The translations under genes and the position numbers were made by a program. From the NCBI RefSeq assembly GCF_014805625.2, contig NW_023998427.1, forward strand, positions 2,360,092 to 2,424,091: a stretch of DNA of 64,000 nucleotides, in the 5' to 3' direction. Below the pieces are notes generated by a model, which was not told the DNA's origin, did not search any database, and saw only the letters and a list, made by a program, of their open reading frames with translations. Within the stretch, counting starts at the first letter, position 1. Every line of letters starts with the position of its first letter. Source of the stretch: Glossina fuscipes (taxonomy: Eukaryota; Arthropoda; Insecta; Diptera; Glossinidae). Of this stretch, positions 24,321 through 37,557 are shown one piece after another.

Positions 24321-24854
24321 TACTTCTTTACTGTACTTTAAATTCAAGTTTAATGTTAAAAAAAATTATATTTGTAAATTCCGAAGTTAATCATTATATC
24401 AAAATAAATCCTTTTCGTTTTATTAACGAACCTTACCATGACGGTCCTTATATTCTCTCAATATGTTGCTAAGTTTCGCTATGCATATACATTGTGCATC
24501 CTTTAGACAGCAGCTCATTATTTAGAAAGTGTCTGTCAAGAAGAAGGTTTGGAAATATGCGCTGCCACCTGAGTTTCGACGATAATGGCACGCGGTCAGT
24601 CGTGTGTAAATGTTTATATATATATTTTATTTATTTATGTATATATATAAATTGTTTTTTTTTTTTTTGTAAAAAACAGAGCTAGTGACAATTGAATGTA
24701 AATGTGATTCTTAAATTTAGTGCTTTAGCGGGTTAAATTGAAAAATGATACCAATGCGTTAAGTGTGAAATTAAATTTCTGCCTTCTTTTGGTCAATGAA
24801 AAAATTTTAATTTCAATAAAAATGCAAAAAAAAAAAATAAAAAATAAAAACATA

Positions 24855-25545
24855 AGAAAATTATATTCGGTTATGACTGCCTATTCTTTACCCATCACCA
24901 TTACCCTAAAAGGACAAAAACACTAAAAGACCTTAATTTCCATGTTCAATAATATGCAGTGCGCGCGACATATTTTTTTGTAATTTTTTCAGTTGCGCAG
25001 ACAAACAGATGGACAGACAAACAGACTGACATATTTAGGTTAATTTCAAATTTAAAATTGGCAAAGAATTTAAATTTGTTTTCGGATCTTTGAAGTTTGT
25101 TTCTGCGCCCTATAAAGATATTGAAAATAGATTAAACTTTGATATTAATAAATATATAATATTGGATATGCGTGGTCTGTTTTTCCCCTTGTTGTACAGG
25201 TGCTACGGCATCGCCCATAGAATATGCGTTCAAATTTTTTTAGATTTATCTTCTGTAAATTGTTGATTCCTCACGAAAAACATAGATGTTTTGACTTTAC
25301 TGGGCACTTGAGCCCAGTGTGAACTTCGACCGATTTGCCCCATTTGCAAGATCAATCTGTGTGCAAAAAACATCCAACGGTGGACAAACCTACGGGGAGA
25401 CAGAGGGACATGCTTAAATCGATTTAGAATTTGATGCTGATCTAATATATATATACTTTATGGAGTCTCTGATGCTTCCTTCGGTACATTGCAAAAGTTT
25501 TGACAAAATGAGTACACCCGCCATCCTTCAGTGATTTGTATAAAA
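24855..25545 (+). repeat. Dispersed repeat R2
   Basis: Motifs in order: TATATTCGGTTATGACTGCC, GTTGCGCAGACAAACAGATG, CTGCGCCCTATAAAGATATT, TACGGCATCGCCCATAGAA, GGGACATGCTTAAATCGATT, TTTGATGCTGATCTAA, CTTTATGGAGTCTCTGA and ATTGCAAAAGTTTTGAC. The full-length pattern is shared with 40785-41705. Confidence 0.75.
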
Positions 25546-26089
25546 TTGGTTTAATTAAAGTATTATTCAGGAGCGACTACTTCTTGTATCGTTTACGCAG
25601 AATGCAAATTACGCGAGGGTAAGATAATGGGCTCTTTAAGGCTGTACACAAAAAGATACATATTTCGAGTATCGTCTTAGGAATGAGACAGAGAAAACAG
25701 AGAGAGAAAAGCACCGGCAGTAAGCTTCAGGTTAGCAAAGTTCTTCTGAGCGGCTTTTGTTAATAAATTTTTCTTTAAACTGAAGACTCGTATTTGTCAC
25801 AATTGCATGAATTATCGTTGGTAGCCTTTCCTAGTGACCGTTTCATTTCGTTGGAATAAAACATTATGTATCTACCTCAGCTAACACCTCTAAATGGAGC
25901 CATCATCGATGTTCAATTTCAATTGCTATAGTTTTCCTCGTCTTTTTAGAAAAAATATTTTTGCATTTTAATATGCGTTGATACTATGACTGTCTATTGG
26001 TAATAAATATCGAAGCTATAAAAGATTTAGCTTCCGGCGTACACGTGTACTACATGTCCAACTATATATATTTATTAAAATAACAATTA

Positions 26090-26340
26090 GTGGGCCACGC
26101 CTCCTATTATATATCCCACATCACTTCGTTTAACACAGTTATTTATACAACGAATTTTTAAAATAAGGCGTTATATTGAAAGTGAACGAGAAGGCGGTCT
26201 AGTTCTAATCATGGTCAAGGCTAGGCGCGCCAAATTTCATGTGGGTAGAACACAAAAAAGCCGGAGGGACCAGTGGATAATCGAACGGATTGACATATGG
26301 ACAGACAAGCTTGGAACTGACCAGAAAATGATTTTGAAAC
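26090..26340 (+). repeat. Dispersed repeat R1
   Basis: Contains ATAAGGCGTTATATTGAAAG, GAGAAGGCGGTCTAGTTC, GCCAAATTTCATGTGGG and GACAGACAAGCTTGGAA in R1 order. Confidence 0.6.
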
Positions 26341-27428
26341 AATCGGTTTAACAAAGCATTTCAAGTCCGTACATACGCATAAAGTTAATATCCGCTTGTA
26401 TATTGGATTGTGGCGTAGGCTGTAGTAAATAATGTGATAATTTTACAGAATTTATGCTTTTTATTAACTAGTATTAACTGATTAGTATTAACTTTGATTA
26501 AACGTAGGCTCTAATAGACATACACGCTTATATAACGTTTAAATTTTGAAATCTAACAAATAACGACAAAGTTTTCATGTCGAGAACATATGTGTTTTCA
26601 CAAACACTAAACAAAAGAATGTGAAGCAAAAAGTTTTCCAACTACTTACATAACAAAAATAATGCTTTTTATCGCCTTAACTAACGACACGGAAAAATCA
26701 AATAAATAATAATTATGTCGTATTTTACGGAACAGATTATTAGTATGGCATTATCATAACTTCAACAGCCCAAGAGTGTGTCTAGGAACTCTATAATGGA
26801 AATGTTAAAATTTGTGTGTGTTAATAAAACAACAGGAGAAACATTCTGTTTAATTAGATTAACCTAGAACGTTACATTTAACCTTTCATGTCTTTCATGT
26901 CCCAGTATGGGAACCAATAAGCTTCAATCTACGTCATTACAATGCTTCCGTCTGCGATGGAAGAAGTAGCGAAGAATCCCCACTGAAACTGGATCATTAA
27001 AGATATATGTGTAAAGTTTTAGAAAACTACGATTCGTTAAAATTTTCTCTCACTACCCTTTTATAAAGCGGAGGAAAAGTTAGGACTTAGTCTGGATATC
27101 AACTCTAACCTTTAAATCGAAAGGAACACTAAAGTCATTAAAACTTCATATAATATCCAGCATACGATTTTCGATACTGCAAAGTGCAAACCATTCTCGA
27201 TTATTTTTACTATATTTATTTTATTAATTAACTTATCATTAAAACAAATGAAAACGCTATAGTGGTAGTGGGGTTATTTTACAGCTCGCTACATGATCGC
27301 TAATAACCATTACCTTTGCCAAGGTGAAGATTTGTTTGTTGTCTGAATTTTTTTTAAACAATTAAAGGGAGTTAATGAAATGTGTTATATCAGATATGGT
27401 TTAAGTAATTGTTACAACCAAAATTAAA

Positions 27429-27513
27429 TAGACCATTGAGCTAACTCATCTGCAAAGTCATTGCCGGGAGTACTAACATCTCTAGGAATCCACATTAGGA
27501 GGGTATTAGGATT
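27429..27513 (-). pseudogene. LINE RNase H fragment
   Basis: The minus strand reads LLMWIPRDVSTPGNDFADEL then AQWSI and a stop. It matches the conserved end of the retroelement RNase H domain, WVPGH--I-GNE-ADELA, with Asp of FADEL aligned to the last catalytic Asp. Neighbouring minus-strand sequence at 27892-28206 may belong to the same element's region between RT and RNase H but is too decayed to call. Confidence 0.5.
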
Positions 27514-30179
27514 TTTTTAAACGCAATGTTCTCCTAATGAAGATGAACGTGAAGAGAGAGGGTCATTATGTCTAATATTCTTTTGTAGCGTCTAACAGTA
27601 AAAACCAAATCCATCCATACCGAAAATTTCTTGTGTAAGCACGGGAGGTACAGTCATTATGTCACAACTCAGAAGCAAAGTCCAGAAGGCAGCTTCAAAG
27701 ACCCCACAAAGTATATTTATTCTTGATCAGCGTCAAATTCGAAGTCGATTTGAGCGCAGCTGGCTGTCCTAAATTTTTCAAAGGACAGTCCCACAACGCT
27801 CACGCGTCTATGCGACAAAAACTTATAGTTTGAATATAAGAAAAATCAGCATCGTCGACTCCATGTTAAAGAGTGTGAAAATTTTCTTCTTTCACTTTTT
27901 CTGTCTCTTCAGGAGAACGGTGGTGGATATAACATCGAATTGGTCACGATCGTATATAATTTTCCGATTTGTTTTAATCAGCGCGGCACCTGCAGCACTA
28001 ATCTCAGCAGTAAATCTAGAGGAATGGCTTGGAATTAGCGATAGAGTTATTAGATAGCTGACAGGAATGATATTGAGTGAGGCGGGGTGAAGTTTTATAA
28101 TGGGTGCATATAGGGTCGTCTCTCGACTAAGAGAAAACAAACGTTTAGAGATTAAGTAAAATTTCTGTTTGTTATGGCCATCATAGCGGTAGCTAGTAAG
28201 GAGCAATTTCTAATAATCTTTTGAAAAGTGGCCAGTTCTCTTGGAATTTGCCAACTTTTTGATAGTCTGCTGATAAAAGAATAATTTGGTGAATCGAAAT
28301 TCTAAAAAGGAATTTTCATAAATTGAAGAACTCCGTTAAGTTTAATCGTTCCAGTTAGGACAACGTTTGCCTTATAAAGCAATTTATTTATTGCCGTAGT
28401 GCGCAGTACTCCAGGCGAGACGCGGAGATCAGAATTATAAATTATAATTTGACAGCTTTAGATACAATTGCCTGTTGAAATATTTTGTCTGGAAAAACAA
28501 GTTTTTTATTTTATAACTCTCGTTATATAATGATACGATTACGTATCATGTGTGTGTAAGTGTAGCGAACGCAAAAAACACCGGAAATTTGTACGGGGTT
28601 TAAATCAAAGTAGAAAGGAAAGTTCAAGAAAAGGAAAGCTAATTATTTGCAATTAGATGAAAAGTTCCAGAAAGATTATCTGTGACTGTTTAGGAGGGTC
28701 GAGGTTACTTACGTCGACGAATGAAGAAATAATCACTTAATGCAACGTTTAGCGGGCAAAGAAAGAAGGGTAGCTTGAAAACGTGACTTAAAAGAAACCT
28801 TACAGGAAACCTAAAGAATACGACGAACGAACGCATGCACGAAAAGAAGAAACGAAATCATGTGTACGAGAGAATGTACCGTTTTGCGGAGAAAACACGA
28901 ACGTGAACGATATACGGTAATCGTGTGGTATGATGTGCAATGGAATGCGATCATTCATTGTTTTAATTTAGTTATACGTAAGCGAAATGATGTGATTATA
29001 CTGTTACATAAACATATATATCTCTTTGTATGTGTAAAAATCTTATAACAATCAATATAATTCTCGGTACGATCGTCGGGAGTTTTCGGATGAAGACTCT
29101 GGAGAAGGTACAAAGATACACACAGTATTTTCGAGTTCAAATAACACAGGCGAAGATTTGCGACATCACTAAAATAATATAAACCTGATAAAAGTGATAT
29201 CGTATTGGGAGGAATATACGCTACATAGAGCACGTGTATGTTGCCTCGAGAATTTGACCTAAAGGAACTGAAATTTAACTTTGCCATTGACATAACATGC
29301 GTTAATGACAATAATTAAACAGAAGTATAAGGAAGTAGTAGTACACATGCAGGCCTTAATAGATCAAGACTTTATTTCCCATGCCAATGCGAATGTATTC
29401 ATAATCTATAAGAGGATTTAAGACGATTGCTTATTCATAATCGAATATATAAGAATAAAGCAGACAGAGGTTTAAATACCTTTTTATATATTTCATTAGG
29501 TGCTGTAGGACTTAAATAATTAGAATTCGGATAATGTGCAATAAATCGCAAAAGATTTATTTTCTTTTCACATCTTATGGGGCTTTCGCTAATCTGTGAT
29601 ATAGATTCGGAAGAAATCTTTTAAGGTATTAATAAAAGCAACGGCGATAATATATTATGTGCTCTGGATTTTATTGGGAAAGAATCATTATTCCCCATAA
29701 AACTCTCTTGCTCTTAATAAAGTAGTCAGGTATATTTTAGGTAGGACCAAACATGTCATACTTTTATACATTAATAGTAATAAGGAACGTTGCCTATACG
29801 GGCAGACAGCAAAAACCCCTTTAGGGGCCTTTTATCAAACATTGCATGCAACATGGAGAGAACCAATCGTGTCTTAATATTAAGCTAAGCGCACAATAAA
29901 TAAGAGAAATTTCCACAGTTTTCAAAATTGTTGTAGGTATAAACCAATACCAAGGCCGAGAAAATGCTTTATAAGAAAAAGAAGAAATATTGAGTGGCAT
30001 GGTTTCAACGAGATTGCACGAGCTGCCTGAAAAAACAATACCGCGCAGCGATAACATCAGGTAATAGTTGAAAAAAGTGTACACAAAATTGAATTGGAAG
30101 ATGTGCACTTATTCAACGACGTCGTGGACGTTTCAACAGGTTCCCTTGCATCCCATATTCCACGAAAATTTGAACATAA

Positions 30180-30800
30180 GAGACTTGTGAAGTTGTTTCA
30201 ATCGCATATTCGCCAATGTCTTACAGCAGTAAAGTGAACATTTGCGTCGCCCTGGAGACAAAAGAACATTCAAAACGTTGGACTGAAAACGGGCTATTGC
30301 CTCAAAAAACGGATCTTCGCTAAGTAATTGATTAAATTTGAGAAGAGCAAATATGCGAGTATTACGAGAACTAATCGCTATGACTGAGTAAAGAAATCAA
30401 GATGAGACGGGTTCATTCGTTAGGGAAGGAGTAAAGTTCTCACGCGCCTTATTTTTCGGACTTGGCTCCTTCCGATAATTTTCTCTTTCCAAATTTAAAA
30501 AGCAGAGGCTGGATGACAAAAGATTTGCGAATAACGAAGAGGCAGAGCCTATAGTTAATGGCTATATAAAGGGGTTCGATAATTCTTACTAAAAAGAAAA
30601 AAAATGAAGCCTAGCGACGCTATTGACCATTGTTAGAAAAATAGTATCGAGTTGAAAGAAGATTTGAGAACAGAAGACATTTTTTCCCCTTTTCCTTTGT
30701 AATTTCTTTGTCACGAAAGCAGGGTTACGGAGATTACCTTCGTTTACACTTGTTCTTTCAAGCCATTGAACGAGATTAAGCAAAAAATTGCGTGAATTGA
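30180..30800 (+). mobile_element. mariner-like transposase relic, C-terminal part
   Basis: At 30440-30590 the plus strand gives, with frameshifts, DLAPSDNFLFPNLK and then KRFANNEEAEPIVNGYIKGF. The first is the third catalytic-Asp motif of mariner transposases (SPDLAPSDYFLFPNLK) and the second its usual follow-on (KRF-SNEE----V-GYF). Decayed sequence with ELKEDL near 30655 fits the transposase end ELKGDYVEK. Upstream material from 30180 is only loosely similar. Stops and frameshifts make it non-functional. It differs from the mariner type at 11.3 and 34 kb. Confidence 0.6.
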
Positions 30801-30841
30801 TACCGCGCTTATGCAATTCCTAAGTGGATAAGTGGATAAGA

Positions 30842-30842
<1 letters not shown>

Positions 30843-30873
<31 letters not shown>
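30843..30873. repeat. AT microsatellite
   Basis: About fifteen AT units, continuing imperfectly to 30887. Confidence 0.9.
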
Positions 30874-30878
<5 letters not shown>

Positions 30879-31650
30879 TATATATATCATACTCGGCCGA
30901 CAAAAGAACATGATTTGTTTGTATAAATCGAAAATTTTCGGATTAGAGTGATTATAAGCGGATTGTATAATGGATTTATACTCACTAAAATACATATAAA
31001 TTTGTTACAAAGGTGTTAAATGAGCATGAAATTTGTTTACTCTCTCCCTGAGTCAAACGGTCGTTATAAAAATTAGTCATAATTGTTAGTTCAAAAGACA
31101 AATAGACGAGAACGAAGAAATAAGCTAAAGAAATAAGAAGAAGAAAAGAAGATTAAAATCATTTTAACTTATTTATATCTCCCAAAATTGAAAGCAAACA
31201 CACACAAATACGTAGAAATATTATTGGAGTATATTTCAGTTATGAAAAATATGTAAATATTGGATATTACAAGAGCACAAGCATTACCTTTATGAAATGC
31301 AATATATGTAGTATGTATGAGTATGTATTTAAAAGTGATATCGATTACAAGAACAATAGGGGCTATACCCACCATCAACTACTTATAAATATAATCAGAT
31401 AAAAATCTTAAAATCATACCTTCCACACAATAAACAATCACAATTTTCCGGTCATGGCTGAAGATATTTTACGTTGTTGTCGTTCTTCTTGTTATTGTTG
31501 TTTTTTCTGTTTTTTTTTTTTCTTTTTTTTTGTAATCGGAGCAAATAGGAGATTTCCTACACACAACAATACACTCATATATCTACAATGTAACCGACAA
31601 TGGCAGGCGTTCATAACCACACGTACAAAAACGTATACAAAAACACATAA

Positions 31651-31653
31651 ACA

Positions 31654-31707
<54 letters not shown>

Positions 31708-31717
31708 NNNNNNNNNN

Positions 31718-31764
<47 letters not shown>
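31651..31764. repeat. CA microsatellite
   Basis: Nearly pure AC repeat of more than 100 bases interrupted only by an N block. Open frames of 60 to 105 codons here are artefacts of repeat translation. Confidence 0.97.
31708..31717. other. Assembly gap, 10 N
   Basis: Ten N characters inside the CA repeat. The size is probably a placeholder, so the true repeat length is unknown. Confidence 0.98.
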
Positions 31765-31768
<4 letters not shown>

Positions 31769-32868
31769 TAAACATACGCAGTTTTGTATATATATGTACA
31801 CACACAAACGCACAGTTTCTCAGCGATCGTAAATCACTTATATAACAAAATGTATAAAAACGCTAATGTATACAAAACACATATGCATGTTCACGTTCAC
31901 ATAGATTCATATTGCCATGTACGCACCGCCTGCCCGAGCATTATGGGCGGCCAAGGTGAATGCTTTTACTGCGCCCCTGCTTTTAGCAAATAGTTCAACT
32001 ACAACGTTCAATAGAGTTAAATACTAACCGATTTTTTTAACTCAAATATCATCACATTAATCCATAATAATGTACTTAACATTATCAGCTTTCTGCCCGT
32101 TCTTCTTCTAGCAATGCAAAATGCAAAATTATAAATCATTTGAATTATGTTGTGTTGACAGTGCTACAAGTTTTCTCTTAAGCCATATTTTCCAATCAGA
32201 ATGAATGTTTCTCGAAATTTTTGTGAGATTTCGAGAAAAATCAGCACAAAAAACCGTTTATTAAAAGAAGAAGCAAAATAAAATTAAATGCTAGTTATGA
32301 AAGGGTGTGGGTCTAAGCAAAAAGTAATTTCTTCAAAAGTGTTTTATGACGCTATACTTATATTTATACCTAAGCGAATCCCCTGTTGCTTTAGCCAGGT
32401 CGAGGGCCTACATGGACGGGTTGCCCGGTCTGCATGCAAACGCATGAACGCTCCTGATATACTTAATACATATACAAATAAATATTTCGCTTTATTCTTA
32501 AATTACCATAATGCAGAAAAGCACCGACAACTTGTGTACATGCAGTCGAAGATGGTTTGACAGACAGACAGGCAACCAGACATACAAGTAAACATAGAAG
32601 AGGACGCATGGTCCGGTCCGCTTAAAGCAGACAATTAAACGAATACATGAACGTATATGCGCATATAGGAGAAGCGCAATTTACTATAAAATTTATTTGT
32701 TAAAATATTCAAATTTTTTAAACAAAAAATAAACAAAAAAAAAATAAAAATTTACTTTGGAAGAAAGAACGCAGGAAATACGCATAAAAGAGAGAATGTT
32801 AACAACAGAAAGAGAAAGAAACGAGAAGAAGAGGAAGAAAGAATTAACCAACTGCAGAAGTCGATGAT

Positions 32869-32869
<1 letters not shown>

Positions 32870-32917
<48 letters not shown>
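32870..32917. repeat. Poly-T run, 48 nt
   Basis: Uninterrupted T of 48 bases. Confidence 0.95.
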
Positions 32918-32918
<1 letters not shown>

Positions 32919-33829
32919 GGAAAACTATTTTGTATTGAAACTTTTAGTTAACATAATCACAGCAATCTTTCTCCTTCAATTCATAGCATTTAAGAAAGAA
33001 AAAAAATTGTTGCGCGTACGAATTGTGAAACTGTGAAATTATAATACGCTCGCACCAGTCTGAACTCGACAAGCATTCAATTGAGAAATAAAATAAAATA
33101 TAATGCAATTCATCAACTCCTCGAAAAAGAATGTTTGGTTGATACGGAGGCTTGTTGGATACACAGTTGTTGGATATGTCAGTTGTTGACAAGATGTCGC
33201 TCAGTTATTTCACGGTGTAAAGAGATGAATCCCAAATAGCAGCTTTTAAGCCATCTGGGCATCAATGTTCATGTTTGCAAAGGATATTGATGGCTATCCT
33301 GGGTTAATCTATGCTTTAGTTCCTCTACGAGTTCATGAGGACTCCGTTTTTGTTCCCTCTACATATTTTCCATTGTATGCAATCGACTGGGAAATGCTTG
33401 TTGACTTACTGCTGACTACTATTTATGGTACAGTAAGCTCTCTTTGAGTCTTTACTGGAATTTGTATAATGAACTTTGAATTTCTTCATCTAACAACTCT
33501 TGCCAAGCTGGAGAAGATTTATCGGCCTCAAGACTTTTTGCATGAAATCGCACGCTTTCTAACTCTTTCATAATTTTAGTGCATTTTCACACCAATCTAA
33601 CTTAATTATTTCCATAGTCTAAGGTGTATTCTCTTTGTAATTTAAAACAGAATGACATGCAATCCCATAAATGCTTCCTTTTGACATTCTTATCTTTACA
33701 CTTTCGTCTGCACTGAATGACAGCTTGTAAGCACCTGAAGCTTGTACTGTGCAAACAGTAATATCCAAGTTACCTACACATGAAATTTCGGATAAATTGA
33801 AAGAGCCAGGCATGTCTTACAAAATTTAT

Positions 33830-34850
33830 TTGTACAGTTATTAGACTGCATCGATCTGAACGTGTAGTATTCAGAAGGCGCTATGTCTGGTGATACGCTG
33901 GGCCTGACAGAACTTCTTGTTCATTCGAGTTGCAACAATATTTCCTTGACAACCTTTGCAATATGTGTTTGAGCATTATCATGAAAGGGGAATGACCTTC
34001 GGACTGTTAACCACTATTGTTGGTTTATTGCAACAATACATCGTTCACGTTGTCCAATTGGCGTCGGTAGACATCTGCAGTAGCAGTTTCATTCGGCTTC
34101 AGCAGCCCGTAACACGCTACACCTTCTTGATCCGTATACACAATAAAACTTTATGGCCATGAATATTCCGCTTCGGTGTAGATGTGATTACGGACCTGGA
34201 TCTAGGACCAGCCTGTGAATTCTTGCGCTTGGGATTGTCGTAGTAGATCTACTCTTCATCGTCACAGAAAACCATCCCTTTTTTGCCTGGCAAGCAACAA
34301 AACCGCACTATTGAAATGGTTTCAAAGTGGAATTTTCACTCAATTCGTATGTGGGACAATTACCCTCCTTTCAGATTTTTCCCATCGCATATAAAAGTGT
34401 AGAAATAGTTGATTTATCTACTACTAAGGTGTTGGACAATTTTTTGAGAGTTTGGGCTTGATTTTCGTCTCACAGGACTCACAATTCTTGGCCTTTGATC
34501 TTTTTTGGTTCTCCAGGCCGTCCTTTTACGTTCCACCACTTTTCAAAGTAACCACTTTTAAATCGTCGCAACGAAAAGTGAAAACTGTTATATGATGGAG
34601 CAGCATCTAAAAGTGTTGAAGGGCTTCGGCAATAGATTGCTTGAAAACAAATAACAAAAGTAAAGGATGTTGAAAACGGAATTTCGAGCGTCTTATAATT
34701 AACGTCTGCATACACTGAATAACTCAATAATACTAAATTGACAAATGCTATTTTATGTAGAGAGAGGTCAAAATCATCGAATTGGTCGTTGTGTATGTTG
34801 TTACTTCGCATTATCTTTTTTAAATCCCCTGCCAGTTTTCGCTAAGAAAG
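33830..34850 (-). mobile_element. mariner transposon relic, mauritiana-like (copy 2)
   Basis: The minus strand reads IYYDNPKRKNSQAGPRSRS, STPKRNIHGHKVLLCI and, after stops, a decayed RMKLLLQMSTDANWTT segment corresponding to E-I--DRYR-QL--L, with further C-terminal traces to 33850. The first catalytic Asp motif, normally TGDEKWI, is CDDEE followed by a stop. Sequence 34705-34830 is closely similar to 11828-11945, sharing TACACTGAATAACT and ATTTCGCATTA/ACTTCGCATTA, which identifies the two as one family in the same orientation. Confidence 0.75.
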
Positions 34851-36214
34851 TAGGTACCTATGGTATTTGGATCGGCTGTCAAACTTTTTGATGCTTACAC
34901 CGTCTTTTCGCTCACAGATAGGCCCGTGTGTACATTACATAGTATATTAAGCTTTTTCTGAGGCATGTAGCATCCAGAAGGATTCAAGATAGGCGCACAT
35001 TTTATTTAGAAATTCGATATAATTTTTTAATTGTTTTTTAATGTTTCGTTTTGTTATCGGAACATTAGTTGAGGTCTTAAATGCTTCAACAAACGAAACT
35101 GAAATTAAGTTAAAAAAATTTTAAAATTTAAAAAGTAAAACGAGTAGGAGAGAAAAATATTTAATGTCGGAAGCATGGCTTCTTTATTGAAAGGTAATGA
35201 AGAAATCTTAAATTTTTTTTTTTTTTTTTTATTGTTATATCATTTCCTTAGCAGACATTGCCAAAACCAAAATAAGGTTTCTTAATAGCGTACGAATCAG
35301 TCCAGTCACGTATTCGTAAAAACGCCAGCAACGTAACAAATATACAATCAACAACAATTCAACTTAACAACAATTCATTTACTATTCTAAGATGGCGCAG
35401 GAACAAAAAGAAAACAAAAAAAAAAAAAAGAAAAACATCAAGGAAACTCTAATATAACTCGGTTATTCTAGACAATATGTATTCTAGAAAGAATAGTTTC
35501 TTTTCAGTAATAGATTATTAAAGTTTCTCAGACGGAATTTGAGGGACCAAGCTTAGCAACCAAACCTTCTTCTTTATCGCATTAAATGTCCAAGAAAAAA
35601 AAAAACCCTAAATGATTTGCATGATCTAACACTAAGCGCTTCTCCATCTACTCAATCATATAACCTTAAGCGAGAAGTTAGTGTACAACTCTGTTCAGCA
35701 TGAACGTTGAGTCCGCTAACTAATAGTACAGCTCGTAAGCTCTAGAACGGAATTTACTCTCTTCCAGAAATAAAAAGAACTTTTCCGAGCTTATATATAA
35801 CGTTGGGCGGAACTCGCAGGCAATTTAGTATCGAAAATCAGATAAATCGTTCAAGGGGCACGCGGACAGTAAAGCGTAAAATGAAAGCACATTTATTTCT
35901 CTAAGCAAAGTTTAGTGAATTTTGACCAGTTGTTTATAAATTATTAAAGACAAAACTGTATTTTGCGGAGAGCACTGCTATTTATGCGCAAAAATGGAAA
36001 AAATTGGCTACGGCCACGAAAAAGTTAAAAGTTTGAGCGTTTTTTACAGTTGAAGTCACAATGGAAGGCGGCATTTATTGTACACTTTATAGATTTTTCA
36101 TCCCAAAAATGTAAGTAGATGACCACAGCAGCGTAAAATGAATGATGGTGAATGTACCAGATTCGCTTCCAACTCTCTACCCTACCATTTGCCCTCCAGC
36201 TCTTATGATATAGC

Positions 36215-36525
36215 ATTATATTAAGTTTGTGCGGACGTGTGCAGCACCCAGAAGAACTTGATATGAACTCATTTCATTATTTATTGTATCAGGCGATTCA
36301 GAATCATTTTCTAATTTGCATTAAGCTTGGGTGTCCGTCTGTTAATTTCGTTTTTCCTTTTCAACAAAGAGGCCACGATTTTCGGAGATATTTTGATGAA
36401 ATTTGGCACTCCGAGGTATTTCGGCCCAAGAACGAATGCTATTGAAAATGATTCGAATCAGATCACTTTTTCGACCACTTCCAATCGTTATAAGAGTAAA
36501 GGTGTGGCAGTGTCGAGTATTTCAT
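36215..36525 (-). repeat. Dispersed repeat R1, inverted copy
   Basis: On the minus strand: GGAAGTGGTCGAAAAAGTGA, TTTTCAATAGCATTCGTTC, GGAGTGCCAAATTTCATCAA and AAATATCTCCGAAAATCGTG. This is one of the best-preserved R1 cores. Plus-strand frames of 66 to 72 codons here are chance frames within the repeat. Confidence 0.75.
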
Positions 36526-37517
36526 AGTGCGTCGTAGATTACTACAATGTTTTTCCACGTATTCCACGCATGTATTTCTTTAACTGCTCTTTACTGCTCA
36601 ATACTCCTTTTCGTCATCGTCTGATTAGCTCTCATATAAAAATTGTTGAAATTCTATAAATCGTCTGGCGGTTTTCCGAATTTGATTTGTATCGCACTTT
36701 GCACATCATTTCTTGTTGTGCATTAAATCGTCATCGAAAACATATTTTTACATAAAAATCCTTTATCTTCTGCAAACAGACCACTATAGCATCTCTGAAA
36801 TTATTTACTTATTTATTTTTTGTTCTCCTTTTCAATTTTCATACAGAAGCTTAGTTATTATTATCACACTTTTCATATCGTTCGTTTACCGTAACCACAA
36901 AAATTGATTTTTATTTGGGCGATTCTTGAACGAACATATCTACGTCCAACGGCCGGGCTATCAAACTTCACTTGCACTGCAACCGCAGCCCAAAGTTACG
37001 GGATACGCAACGAAACATTACTTTTACCATTTGCCATAAGTATATATTTTTAACACTTTTCTTTAGTACATGTGGATTTAACACTTTGTCTGACTCGATA
37101 GTATGTAAAGAATTCTTTTTCCTTTATTTTGTATTTTTATTTTTTGCTACGGGAGAGGGAATACCCATCTGTTTTTTTTTTCTTAATAAAAGGTTTATCT
37201 GATTTTGGAAATTTGAAAGGGAAAGGAAGTCTTCCGCAAATATTTTTCATATTTTGAAATATAAGTTGCGATGTTTTTAAAAAATGTACGCATGTAGGCG
37301 TCTGTTCGTCTTTTTTTTTATTCTTAATTTTTGTATTTAAATAAGTATATTTATTTAATTTGCTCACTTCCTTCCATTTATCTTAACTTTAATGAAAAAT
37401 GCTAAGCACAAAGAATTTTAAAGTGTTTCTCCAGAGACTCAACTATAGTAACTTCTATACCGTGTGCACACATACATTTGAACACATTTTTAATTCAATA
37501 CACAAACCCAAATATAT

Positions 37518-37525
<8 letters not shown>

Positions 37526-37555
<30 letters not shown>
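37526..37555. repeat. AT microsatellite
   Basis: About fifteen AT units. Confidence 0.9.

Positions 37556-37557
<2 letters not shown>

Noticed and set aside
31454..31813. Open frames with long Thr-His or Cys-Val repeats
   Set aside because: Translation of the CA microsatellite and the N gap.
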